Below, piece after piece: positions 42,821 to 51,661 of a stretch of 64,000 bases of DNA. Source of the DNA: Methanobacterium sp. BRmetb2 (GTDB lineage: Archaea; Methanobacteriota; Methanobacteria; Methanobacteriales; Methanobacteriaceae); assembly GCA_003491285.1 (NCBI GenBank), contig CP022705.1, positions 803,501 through 867,500 on the forward strand, given 5' to 3'. The position numbers and the translations under genes are program-made. The notes under the pieces were generated by a model, which saw nothing but the letters and a program-made list of their open reading frames with translations, did not search any database and was not told the origin of the DNA. The stretch's first letter is position 1, and each line of letters starts with the position of its first letter.

Positions 42821-43837
42821 CTATATTTTCTTAGAAATTTTCTCTATTGCTGCACTTCCAAAGTAAGGAAGTACTGCTATACCAATAATGGAAGTCATCC
42901 AAAAAGAAATCAATCTTTCTACAAGTGTAGCAGCTGCACTAATTGATGGAGGAACTCCAGCATAAGAATATAAAACTATCATCATCCCATCTACTGCTCC
43001 CAAACCACCAGGCAGGAACGGGATTAGGCCTATTAAACTGGCTATAACAAAAACTTCGGCAATAATTATTAAAGAAATATCCGCATTGAATGCAGAAAAA
43101 ACAATATAAACTCTAATTATTTCCATGAACCAGATAAAAAAGGACAGAGGAAGTCCATAAAATAATACACGCTTATCTTTAAGCATTATCCTTATACTAT
43201 CCTGAAATCCATGAATAGCTTCAAGTGCTTTTTCTTCAATCTGCCGGGACCTCTTTTTTGAAATCCTTTTAATAACACCCACTAACCACATGGTAAATCT
43301 TTTAGCAATATTTTTATCAACTGAAATAAAAATTGCAATTACAAATACCACTATAATTATAACCAAAGCCACTATAAGTGCTAAAACAATCCATTGAGCT
43401 AATTTAAAAAATAGTACCATTGAAACAATGGTTAAAATAGATAAAACTATGAATGGGAAAGTATCCAAACCCCTATCTGCAATTACGGTGGCAAATGAAT
43501 TTTCAAAAGGTGTTTTTGTATATTTACTGAGAATATATGCCCTAACTGGCTCTCCCCCACCTCTTGCACTAGGTGTAAGGTTATTTATAGCCAATCCAAC
43601 CATTAACATTGGAAAGAGGTGCCTTTTTTTAATTGATATTCCAACTGATTTTGTAGTAATGGACCACCTAAGAGTCCATAAACCATAGGTAATAATCTGA
43701 ATGATTATGGCCAGTATAATGTACCATATATTGGCCATTTTGATAGCACCTTCTATTTTACCCGGCCCAATAAACATTATCATGGCAATTAAAATCCCTA
43801 CGCCCATAACCATTAAAAGTAAAACTTTATGTTTCAT
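42821..43837 (-). CDS. Flippase-like membrane protein (LPG synthase TM domain, UPF0104)
   Basis: 338 residues with eight to nine membrane helices. The conserved family segment is NLTPSARGGGEPVRAYILSK followed by FATVIADRGLDTFPF, and FLPGGLGAVDGMMIVLY with the second Gly-rich motif. Related to the membrane half of lysylphosphatidylglycerol synthase and to polyprenyl-linked sugar flippase-like proteins; in archaea it may move or modify lipid-linked glycans. GAGGT precedes the ATG at 43837. The cargo is unknown. Confidence 0.85.
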   Translation of the reverse strand: MKHKVLLLMVMGVGILIAMIMFIGPGKIEGAIKMANIWYIILAIIIQIITYGLWTLRWSITTKSVGISIKKRHLFPMLMVGLAINNLTPSARGGGEPVRAYILSKYTKTPFENSFATVIADRGLDTFPFIVLSILTIVSMVLFFKLAQWIVLALIVALVIIIVVFVIAIFISVDKNIAKRFTMWLVGVIKRISKKRSRQIEEKALEAIHGFQDSIRIMLKDKRVLFYGLPLSFFIWFMEIIRVYIVFSAFNADISLIIIAEVFVIASLIGLIPFLPGGLGAVDGMMIVLYSYAGVPPSISAAATLVERLISFWMTSIIGIAVLPYFGSAAIEKISKKI

Positions 43838-43973
43838 TTAAACCTCTTAAAAATATTTATATTACTCTATTCAACAAAACCATGATATAATCCACTAAAT
43901 TATTAAAAACACGGAATATACCAGACTCAAAGATGAATTTGTATAAAATCTTATTGAAAGACTATTTATTTAC

Positions 43974-44456
43974 TTATAATTTAACTACTTCGTGATTTAA
44001 AGTTTCAGAGTCAAGTAAAACCAGTGTTTTCTCACCAGTGACATATCCACAAGCTTCTCCCGGGTTAATTACAAGAGTTTCGCCTTCCTTGATATTCAAT
44101 TTGTGTGTATGCCCACGAATAATCACATCATATTTCCCACTTTTTGTCAATGCATCCACTATTGACTCGTTAGTTCCATGGATAATGCCAAATCTTTTAT
44201 TTTCAATGTTTATTTCCTTGAAGTCTTCTAAAAAGCACAAATTTTGGTACGCTTTTTTTAGTCCGTCTCTTTCTCCATCGTTATTACCAAAAACTGCTAA
44301 AAAATTGGTTTTTAACCGGGAAAATTCATTTACTGTGAATGGTGCTATTAAGTCCCCAGCATGTATCACCAGATCTACATTTTTTTGGTTAAAAAAATCC
44401 ACTGCCTGATGTATAGCTTTCAGATTATCATGGGTGTCAGCTATAATTCCTATCAT
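43974..44456 (-). CDS. YfcE/MJ0936-type metallophosphoesterase
   Basis: 160-residue calcineurin-like phosphodiesterase with all metal-binding motifs: GIIADTHDN (Asp, His), VIHAGDLI (Asp), AVFGNNDGE (Asn), HGTNE and IRGHTHKLN (two His). The length and NPGEACGYVTGE end match the small archaeal MJ0936 family, shown to hydrolyse phosphodiesters with Mn or Ni. No clear ribosome site before the ATG at 44456 (only AGAG), so the start is less certain than the function. Single gene. Confidence 0.88.
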   Translation of the reverse strand: MIGIIADTHDNLKAIHQAVDFFNQKNVDLVIHAGDLIAPFTVNEFSRLKTNFLAVFGNNDGERDGLKKAYQNLCFLEDFKEINIENKRFGIIHGTNESIVDALTKSGKYDVIIRGHTHKLNIKEGETLVINPGEACGYVTGEKTLVLLDSETLNHEVVKL

Positions 44457-44696
44457 AAATATAATTATTCTCTTTTGAGTATAATAAATAGATTATTTAA
44501 GTAGATTGATTTTTATTATTCTATGCAAGTAGAAAATTAGATCATTTATACATAACCATGGGAATGATTAAGGAAACATTTAAAAGATTAATTTTTTTCA
44601 AATTTTTAAAAATATACATAGTAATAGTAAAGTTTATATGTAAATAATTGAAAATTATTTCTAAGCCAAATTTTGGCTTTATTAGGATGTGATGAA

Positions 44697-44918
44697 TTGT
44701 TTGAAAGTAGTTACAACAAACAACAGAACTATTCAACTCCTGTGAATGTGGGAGAAGAATATGATGTTAAAATTGAAGATGAAGGTAGAGATGGTGACGG
44801 AATCGCCCGTATAGAAGGCTTTGTGGTATTTGTATCAGGAGCTAAAGTCGGTGATGAAGTTAAAATAAGAATTAACTCTGCCCGAAGAAAATTCGCTTTT
44901 GCTGAAATAGTCGAATAA
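44697..44918 (+). CDS. TRAM domain protein
   Basis: 73 residues from a TTG at 44697, or 81 from a TTG at 44673; GTGAT lies just before the first of these. The body is one TRAM domain: VNVGEEYDVKIEDEGRDGDG, IARIEGFVVFVSGA and GDEVKIRI, the beta-barrel RNA-binding fold. Methanogen TRAM proteins of this type act as RNA chaperones, notably in the cold (known from methanogen work, not shown here). Preceded by a 240-bp A/T-rich spacer. Confidence 0.85.
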   Translation: MFESSYNKQQNYSTPVNVGEEYDVKIEDEGRDGDGIARIEGFVVFVSGAKVGDEVKIRINSARRKFAFAEIVE

Positions 44919-45313
44919 ATAAACATATAAATTAGTATTAGATTAAGGTTCTTGAAAATTGATTTAATTAATTTTCATGAATTATTTATTTTTTGTAAAC
45001 TTAACCAGTTTTAATCTGTTTTATCTATTTTTTCAAATCAATACCAAAATATTACTAATTTTGCATTAATAACAGAAAAGATGATTTTTTTAAACCTATC
45101 TAAATAAAGTTATTTAGATATATAGGACTTTTTATTGTAAATTAAACTATACAAGCAGATATAATACGTTTAAATCTATTTTTAAATTATAATAAATCAT
45201 TAAAATGTTAACAGATAATTTATAGCCGTATTATATTTTAACAATATGTATAACTTAAGTTGTATTTATGACTAAATTTATATGCTGTGCTGATTATCTT
45301 TTATACGGTGTAA
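44919..45313. other. AT-rich spacer upstream of trkH
   Basis: About 395 bp between the TRAM gene and trkH, made of A/T-rich sequence with T-runs after the TRAM stop (possible terminator near 44983-45040). No coding frame or RNA gene was recognised; the trkH promoter should be in its right part. Confidence 0.5.
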
Positions 45314-46740
45314 ATGATAGGTCATTTAAATAGAACTGATATTCGAGTAATCTCGGAACATTTAGGAATAATTTTTCAAGGCATAGGAGTTGCAGTTTTA
45401 ATTCCATTAATTGCTGCTCTGATATACAACGATACAAATTTTATGGCATTTATTATTCCTTCTGCAATTTCTATATTAGTTGGAACATTTTTTAGAAAAT
45501 TTTTAGCAGGTAAAGGTCAAATAAAACTTAAACATGGTATGATTGTGGCTGGTATGGCCTGGCTCTGGGCTGCTTTGATTGGTAGTTTTGTTTTAATGCT
45601 TGCTGTTAACATAGATTTTTTAAATGCTTATTTTGAAAGTATGTCTGCCTGGACTGGCAGCGGTCTTAGTATATTTAGCAATGTGGAAATACTTCCAAAA
45701 TCTATCCTGTTTTTAAGAAGCCTTGAACAGTGGATTGGTGGATTAGGAGTTGTTATAGTAGTTATAGGGATACTAATTAGGCCCGGAACTGCTGCGGCAA
45801 GATTATATAAAGCAGAAGCTCGAGAAGAGCGAATAAGGCCCAGTATAGTTAATACAGTTAAGACCATATGGTGGATTTATTTATTTTACACAGTTCTAGG
45901 AATTATTCTTTACATACTTGCAGGTATGTCTCTTTTTGATGCAATTAATAACACCCTGACCAATTTATCAACTGGTGGGATGTCCATCAATAACAACAAT
46001 ATTGGAGCATATAACAGCAATTTAATTTATGTTATAACTATGATATTAATGATAATCGGAGGTACAAGCTTTTTAGTGCATTACAGAGCCATAAAAGGCA
46101 AAATAACCGATGTTCTAAAAGACATTCAATTTCAGGCCATGATAATTATATTAACTCTGTTTTCCATTCTTATGATTGTAAATACAAATCTGGGTATTAT
46201 GAATTCTGTTTTTAATGTTGTATCAGCCCTTACTTGTACTGGATCCAGCATTCAACCTACAAATATCATGATTGCCTGGCCAGCTTATGCTAAAGTTATA
46301 ATAATAGGTGCCATGATGATTGGTTGTGCTGCAGGTTCGACCACTGGTGCTATAAAACTCATAAGAATAGTTACCATCTTAAAGGGAGTTTATTGGGAAT
46401 TAATACGAATTTTATCACCTGTAGGAACTGTTATACCTCGTAAAATATCCGGTAAATCCGTTAGTGATGTGGAAATTAGAGAAGCAGGATCATACGTTTT
46501 CTTATATTTAATTTTTATTTTTATTAGCTGGAGCGTCCTAGTTAGCCAGGGATATGATGGTTTAAATTCCCTTTTGAAGTATTCTCTGCTCAAGGTAATG
46601 TGGGACTTTCCATGGGCATAGTTTCTTATAACATGCCCGATATAAGCCAGATAGCTTTAATAGGGAATATGTGGATTGGAAGACTGGAAATAATTCCTGT
46701 GCTTGTTTTATTAAAAAGTTTTTTTGATGTATTTCAATGA
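45314..46740 (+). pseudogene. trkH: Potassium uptake membrane subunit TrkH, frameshifted near its end
   Basis: Channel subunit of a Trk/Ktr K+ uptake system. The main frame (45314-46621) has three of the four K+ pore loops: SAWTGSGLSIF, NLSTGGMSINN and ALTCTGSSIQP. At about 46580-46584 (TATTCTCT) one base seems missing; in the next frame the protein continues SAQGNVGLSMGIVSYNMPD to a TGA at 46740, which contains the fourth pore loop and the last helix. Repairing one base would restore a protein of about 475 residues. So it is a recent mutant or a sequence error; the downstream trkA is intact. ATG at 45314, GGTG 3 nt upstream. Confidence 0.85.
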
Positions 46741-46894
46741 TTATAGATACATTTTTAAGAGTAAAGTTGAAAATTAATATGCCGAATAACTAAATCAAGA
46801 AAATTGATAAATTTCATTATATTCAGATAATTAATGTTAATAAAATTTTTAATCACTATAATTCGTGAAAATAATTATTCTTAAAGGTGTGGAC

Positions 46895-47545
46895 ATGTAT
46901 GTAGTAATCATGGGTGGAGGAAGAGTTGGACTTAACTTAGCATCATTTCTTATTTCAGACGGACACGATGTTACACTTATTGAAAACGATGACAGTTTAT
47001 GTGGAAATGCAGCAGTTGAACTAGATGCACTGGTTATATGCGGTAATGGAACTGATACCAAAACTTTGGAAGAAGCAAATATAAAAGATGCTGATGTTTT
47101 CGTTGCCGCAACAGGTAACGATGAAGCTAACCTTCTATCGTGTATACTGGTAAGAGAATACAAAATACCCAAAATAATAGCCCGTGTAAGCAATCCCGAC
47201 CATGAGGAAGCCTTCAGAAAGGTGGGTATTGACGATGTTATAAGTCCAGAACTGACAGCTGCAGGATACTTAGAAAAACTTATAACAAGACCAAAAGTCG
47301 CTGATCTTATTGTATTGGGAAAAGGAGATGCCGAAATACTGGATATTCCTGTTGAGAACAAAAAGGTAATTGGAAAAAGAATTGGAGAAATAAGTCCCTC
47401 CGAAGATTACATTATTGTGGCATTGTACAATAACGGTGAAATAACCATTCCCCATTCAGACATGACCTTGGAGAAGGGAAATAAAATTTCAGTTCTGGTC
47501 AAAACTAAGAGTGTAAAAAAAATTACAAAATTATTCACCCAATAA
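46895..47545 (+). CDS. trkA: Trk potassium system NAD-binding regulator TrkA
   Basis: 216-residue cytoplasmic regulator of TrkH. N-terminal NAD(H)-binding domain with MYVVIMGGGRVGLNLASFL and GNGTDTKTLEEANIKDAD, then a TrkA-C domain (about 135-216: VADLIVLGKGDAEILDIPVE). The ATG at 46895 has GGTG 5 nt before it; the frame is open back to a GTG at 46865. Located 154 bp after trkH, same direction. It binds nucleotide and opens or closes the channel in response to energy state. Confidence 0.92.
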   Translation: MYVVIMGGGRVGLNLASFLISDGHDVTLIENDDSLCGNAAVELDALVICGNGTDTKTLEEANIKDADVFVAATGNDEANLLSCILVREYKIPKIIARVSNPDHEEAFRKVGIDDVISPELTAAGYLEKLITRPKVADLIVLGKGDAEILDIPVENKKVIGKRIGEISPSEDYIIVALYNNGEITIPHSDMTLEKGNKISVLVKTKSVKKITKLFTQ

Positions 47546-47610
47546 CTCTTATTACTAATTATTAGTGAAACTATAGGCTTAAAAATGATATTCAATTAAC
47601 CAGGGTAATT

Positions 47611-48555
47611 ATGGATATAATAACTCATTTTATTGTTCCCTATATAATACTGTTTTTTGTTGGCAGTAAACATAAGCTAGAAGGGGCTCTAGGGGGAATT
47701 TCTCTTGATTTTGATACCTTCATAGTTTTTGTAGGCATATTATTTCCCCAGTTATTTGTTTTCAGCCACCGGGGCATAACTCATTCCTTTATTTTTGGTT
47801 TTATAACTGCTGTGATATTTTTATATATAATTACACGCCGCCCTGTGCAGAAATTAATTGGAAAAATAATACGAAGAAATCTCAATCTTAAATTCACAAA
47901 GAAAACAGTTTTACTTGCTTACTTTGGAGCCTTAACCCATTTATTACTTGATTTTCTCACCACTGGAGGTATACCTCTCCTTTTCCCTTTTTCTCTAACC
48001 CGATTTAGCGCTGAAATTTACAGCTATATTGATCCTGTTACTACCCTGGCTGCATTAATAGTATTGGCCACCATCTACTTCAGAATAGATGTTAGATACA
48101 AGAAAGCAGCTATGATCATCTTCATGGTAATGTTAATCTCTTTTGGAGGAATACGAATATGCGAAAAAAATAATGCCATAAACTCATTAAACCCTGATTT
48201 AAATGAAAATTTCACTCAAATATCGGCTTATCCAACTTCAGACATGTTTGTGTGGAAAGTAGTGTTGAATGACCCTGAAAAACAAAAATACAAGTTATAT
48301 GAATACGACGGACTTACCGGGACTAAAAATTTCCAGGGAAACTACAAATCATTAACCATTAAAAATGGAAGCTATGAATCTGCTATTTCTGCAACAAAAA
48401 AGGCAAACCAATTGATTGAAGTTCAAGAATTTAGATGGAATGCTTTTTACACATGTATTAATGCCCAATACGAAAATAGTCAGTGGAAATTAACCTATTA
48501 TGATTTTATAGGATCTTATTCAAGTCGGAGTAATTTGACTGTTTATATAGATTAA
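47611..48555 (+). CDS. YdjM/DUF457-type membrane-bound metal-dependent hydrolase, longer paralogue
   Basis: 314 residues. The membrane half (about 1-170) has the family's metal motifs: ITHFIVPYII, DFDTFIVFVG, SHRGITHSFIFG and ALTHLLLDFLTTGG. A C-terminal domain of about 130 residues outside the membrane (after SFGGIRICEKNNAI) contains FTQISAYPTSDMFVWKV and is not catalytic. Compare the shorter paralogue at 34016. GGGTAATT is the only ribosome-site-like string before the ATG at 47611. Function unknown. Confidence 0.8.
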   Translation: MDIITHFIVPYIILFFVGSKHKLEGALGGISLDFDTFIVFVGILFPQLFVFSHRGITHSFIFGFITAVIFLYIITRRPVQKLIGKIIRRNLNLKFTKKTVLLAYFGALTHLLLDFLTTGGIPLLFPFSLTRFSAEIYSYIDPVTTLAALIVLATIYFRIDVRYKKAAMIIFMVMLISFGGIRICEKNNAINSLNPDLNENFTQISAYPTSDMFVWKVVLNDPEKQKYKLYEYDGLTGTKNFQGNYKSLTIKNGSYESAISATKKANQLIEVQEFRWNAFYTCINAQYENSQWKLTYYDFIGSYSSRSNLTVYID

Positions 48556-48579
48556 AAGATTTAAATTTCTTAATTTAAG

Positions 48580-49197
48580 TTAAATACCTTTAAAAAACTG
48601 TGAAACCATTTCAACATGTTTGGATCCATTTTTAACCCATGGTCCATGGCCCGGTAACAAATATTCAATTTCAAGTTTGTTTAATTTTTCTATAGAGTTT
48701 TTCATATCCTCTACACTACCACCAATATCTAAACGTCCGAAACCTCCACCAGCAAAAACCGTGTCACCAGAGATTAGAGTTTCTCCATCATACAAACAAA
48801 TTCCTCCGGAAGTGTGGCCAGGGGTGTGAATTACTTGAAAATCATGGATCTTGTCACCTTCTTTAAGACGAAAATCAACGTTTACGGGTTCAAATGATCT
48901 TCCAAACATGTAAGAAACTGTAGCTATATCATCACCATTTTCCAGAGCAGCTGCATCCTCCTGGTGAATTGCTATTTTTTTAGAGATACAATGATCTCCC
49001 CCTGCATGATCATAGTGACAATGAGTATTAACAATCATTGATATATCATCCAAAGACATATCAGCTTTTTTAAGGGAATTTAATATGTATTCAATATTAT
49101 CACCAGTTCCCGTATCCACCATTACATCATCAAAGACATAAATATTAGAATCAAAACCAGTACCTTCAATTATTAAAATATCATTGATTTTATCCAT
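48580..49197 (-). CDS. Metallo-beta-lactamase fold hydrolase (glyoxalase II type)
   Basis: 205 residues of the MBL superfamily: NTHCHYDHAGGDH gives the zinc motif HxHxDH, HTPGHTSGGI the fourth His, GDTVFAGGGFGR the bridging Asp, and LLPGHGPWV the last His. Members hydrolyse thioesters or act on sulfur compounds; the exact substrate cannot be told. GGTG precedes the ATG at 49197. Single gene convergent with the DUF457 gene. Confidence 0.87.
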   Translation of the reverse strand: MDKINDILIIEGTGFDSNIYVFDDVMVDTGTGDNIEYILNSLKKADMSLDDISMIVNTHCHYDHAGGDHCISKKIAIHQEDAAALENGDDIATVSYMFGRSFEPVNVDFRLKEGDKIHDFQVIHTPGHTSGGICLYDGETLISGDTVFAGGGFGRLDIGGSVEDMKNSIEKLNKLEIEYLLPGHGPWVKNGSKHVEMVSQFFKGI

Positions 49198-49433
49198 TAT
49201 AACACCTGTAAAGATTATTTAATAATTATTTAACAGTATCATATTGTTCTCATCATAATTTAGTTTTAACTAGATATGGAATTTTGAATTATAATTTGAT
49301 TTTAATTAGATAGTGTATTTTGATATTGATCCACATTTTAATAGTGGCCTATTAACTCAAAAAGTTAGTATATTAATTTATATTACTCATAACAACAAAA
49401 AATAATTAAATTAGTCCGAAATAAAATGTATAG

Positions 49434-49576
<143 letters not shown>

Positions 49577-49598
49577 TAATATGCATAAAACATCTGCT

Positions 49599-49609
49599 TT
49601 TTATAATTA
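49599..49609 (-). promoter_or_regulatory. TATA box of tRNA-Trp
   Basis: ATTATAAAAAG on the minus strand is centred about 28 bp before the first tRNA base, the standard archaeal box A distance. Confidence 0.55.
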
Positions 49610-49631
49610 AAGCATTGAATGATATTTAAAA

Positions 49632-49703
<72 letters not shown>

Positions 49704-49726
49704 ATAGTAGTTATAGTTAAGTGTTG

Positions 49727-49739
49727 TTTATATTTAAAC
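49727..49739 (-). promoter_or_regulatory. TATA box of tRNA-Cys
   Basis: GTTTAAATATAAA on the minus strand lies about 24-36 bp before the tRNA start, a near-ideal archaeal box A. Confidence 0.6.
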
Positions 49740-49931
49740 TTTACGGAGGAATATCTGGTTAATTAGTCATTTTTAAAGACTGAACAAAAAACAAAATCAT
49801 CACTTGAACCAAGCCCATTAATGGAGAATCTTTTTAATAAAATTCAAAGATTTAGTTTACATTAAATAATATAAAATATAAGATTTTAGTAGGTGATTAT
49901 CATAGAACGTGGTTGGGACTATTAACTAAAA

Positions 49932-50711
49932 TCAAGCAGTTTTTATAGTTACCTGAAATAATTCCTTAAACATGGCGGATAACTCACTATCCATTACCTG
50001 TAAACCAGCTTCCGTTATTCCTCCCCGGGTAGCGACCCTTGAGATTAACTCATCAAAATCTATTTCCAAAAGTAATTTGGAAGTACCATCCAGTGTTGCT
50101 TTAATCATGTAATCCACTTCTTTTTGCGAAAATGTTCCCTGTCTAATTGCTTCATCACTAAATTTCTTGCAAAAAAATGTAATAAAAGCAGGAAAACAAC
50201 TGGTTAAAACTGTAGCCCGCTCCATATCTTCTTCAAAAACAGTTTTTATTTGACCTAATGATTTAAAAAGCGTGTCTACAAAAATAATATCCTGATCATC
50301 AACTCTTTCACTATGAGATATAAGACTAACACCTTTAGAAACTTCACCAGTTACACTGGGAATAACATGACTGATTTTACCCGGAAAGATAGTTTCCAAT
50401 TCTTTAATAGTTACACCTGCTGAAATGTAGATAATATGTGTATCTGGAGATAAATTTGGCTTAATTTCTTCTAATACATTTTTTAACTCCGCAGTATTAA
50501 CCATGAGAATTATTTTACTGCATTTGTCTGCTAGCAATAATTTATTGGAAGTAATTTCTATTTTTGGATGAATTTTCTTTAATTCGTCCAGTTTATCCAT
50601 GTTCCTTGTTGAGATAATCATTTCACCCGGTTCAATTATGTTTGAAGACATAAATCCTTTAATAATCATCTTTCCCATACTGCCATAACCAATAAATCCT
50701 ATTTTATTCAT
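49932..50711 (-). CDS. Pyrroline-5-carboxylate reductase family protein
   Basis: 259 residues, ProC-like NAD(P)H-dependent reductase. Rossmann start IGFIGYGSMGKMIIKGF, then ILMVNTAELKNVLEEI (family usually KP near here, missing in this copy), IYISAGVTIKELE, HVIPSVTGEVSKG and SRVATRGGITEAGLQVM, the last being the ProC active-site segment (SPGGTT in most members). The deviations at KP and at SPGGTT mean the substrate may differ from pyrroline-5-carboxylate. GGTG precedes the ATG at 50711. Single gene. Confidence 0.8.
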   Translation of the reverse strand: MNKIGFIGYGSMGKMIIKGFMSSNIIEPGEMIISTRNMDKLDELKKIHPKIEITSNKLLLADKCSKIILMVNTAELKNVLEEIKPNLSPDTHIIYISAGVTIKELETIFPGKISHVIPSVTGEVSKGVSLISHSERVDDQDIIFVDTLFKSLGQIKTVFEEDMERATVLTSCFPAFITFFCKKFSDEAIRQGTFSQKEVDYMIKATLDGTSKLLLEIDFDELISRVATRGGITEAGLQVMDSELSAMFKELFQVTIKTA

Positions 50712-50827
50712 TAAAACACCTTAAACAAATTATAATATTTTTCGAAGTTTAGAAACTTTGTGAAAATTCTTTAAATAAACTAACTTAAATTCATTTCTAG
50801 ATAGTGAACTATTCTTAATTTTAAAAT

Positions 50828-51592
50828 TTAATCAGAGATATGCTCGGCTATAACAAGCATCTCATAATCTTCAGTGGTGAGTATATCCTTTCTGCTAAAT
50901 TTTCCCAATTTACAGCTATATATATCAATTTTATGGAAATTTAAAGATTTAAGAAGCCAAGTAATCTCTGATGGAACATAATATCTTTCATTACAATTTA
51001 AAAACAGCTTCTGGCCCTGGTCATCTTCTATTTCTAACTGATATACATCACGGAAAGTCATAAGATCAAATGTGTTTTCATGATTAATCTGGCTGGGAGA
51101 ATTGGAATTAATGAAGTCCTTAACTGAATGAAACAGAGGATATAAACCATTAAGAGTGGTAAAAATTAGTTTCCCATTCTTTTTCAAGGCTTTTGCAGCG
51201 TTTTTTAGGATTTGAAAGTTCATCTCATCAGTTTCCATTAATGGAAAGGCTCCCTCACAGATCATGATCACCAGATCAAATTCATTTTCAAATGGTAGTT
51301 GCCGGGCATCGGCAGCCATAAAATTAGCATCAAAGTTACATTTTTTAGCTTTTTCTCTGGCTTTATTCAGCATAGACTCTGAAAGATCAATTCCAGTTAT
51401 ATCATAACCTCTTCTGGTTAATTCTATAGTATGACGTCCAGTACCACAACCAATATCCAGTATTTTGAGGCTTTTATCAAAATCTATCTCTTTTTCTATG
51501 AAATCAACTTCTCCAGTCGTTCCCTCAGTAAAAACTTCTTTATCATATTTTTCTGCATAATTAGTAAAAAGTTCCTCGTACCATTGTTTCAT
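50828..51592 (-). CDS. Class I SAM-dependent methyltransferase
   Basis: 254 residues. Motif I is LDIGCGTGRHTIEL, followed by GYDITGIDLSESMLNKA (motif post-I), FMAADARQLPFENEFDLVI (motif II), and KKNGKLIFTTLNG (motif III). The C-terminal part has the beta strands of the small-molecule methyltransferase family (UbiE/Tehb-like). Substrate unknown. GAGGT precedes the ATG at 51592. Lies 69 bp downstream of the FUSC gene and could share its transcript. Confidence 0.87.
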   Translation of the reverse strand: MKQWYEELFTNYAEKYDKEVFTEGTTGEVDFIEKEIDFDKSLKILDIGCGTGRHTIELTRRGYDITGIDLSESMLNKAREKAKKCNFDANFMAADARQLPFENEFDLVIMICEGAFPLMETDEMNFQILKNAAKALKKNGKLIFTTLNGLYPLFHSVKDFINSNSPSQINHENTFDLMTFRDVYQLEIEDDQGQKLFLNCNERYYVPSEITWLLKSLNFHKIDIYSCKLGKFSRKDILTTEDYEMLVIAEHISD

Positions 51593-51661
51593 GTTAAAAC
51601 CTCATTATAATAATTTATAAAATTATGTTTAAACTCGCTTAAAAAATTATTAGACGTATTA

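Noticed and set aside
44542..44736. 64-codon minus-strand frame across the TRAM gene start
   Set aside because: Low-complexity A/T-rich translation with no ribosome site, overlapping the clear TRAM protein.
49892..49925. Tiny frame after a GGTGAT-like site (starting at ATA)
   Set aside because: Only seven codons before a stop; no evidence of a real peptide, perhaps a relic.
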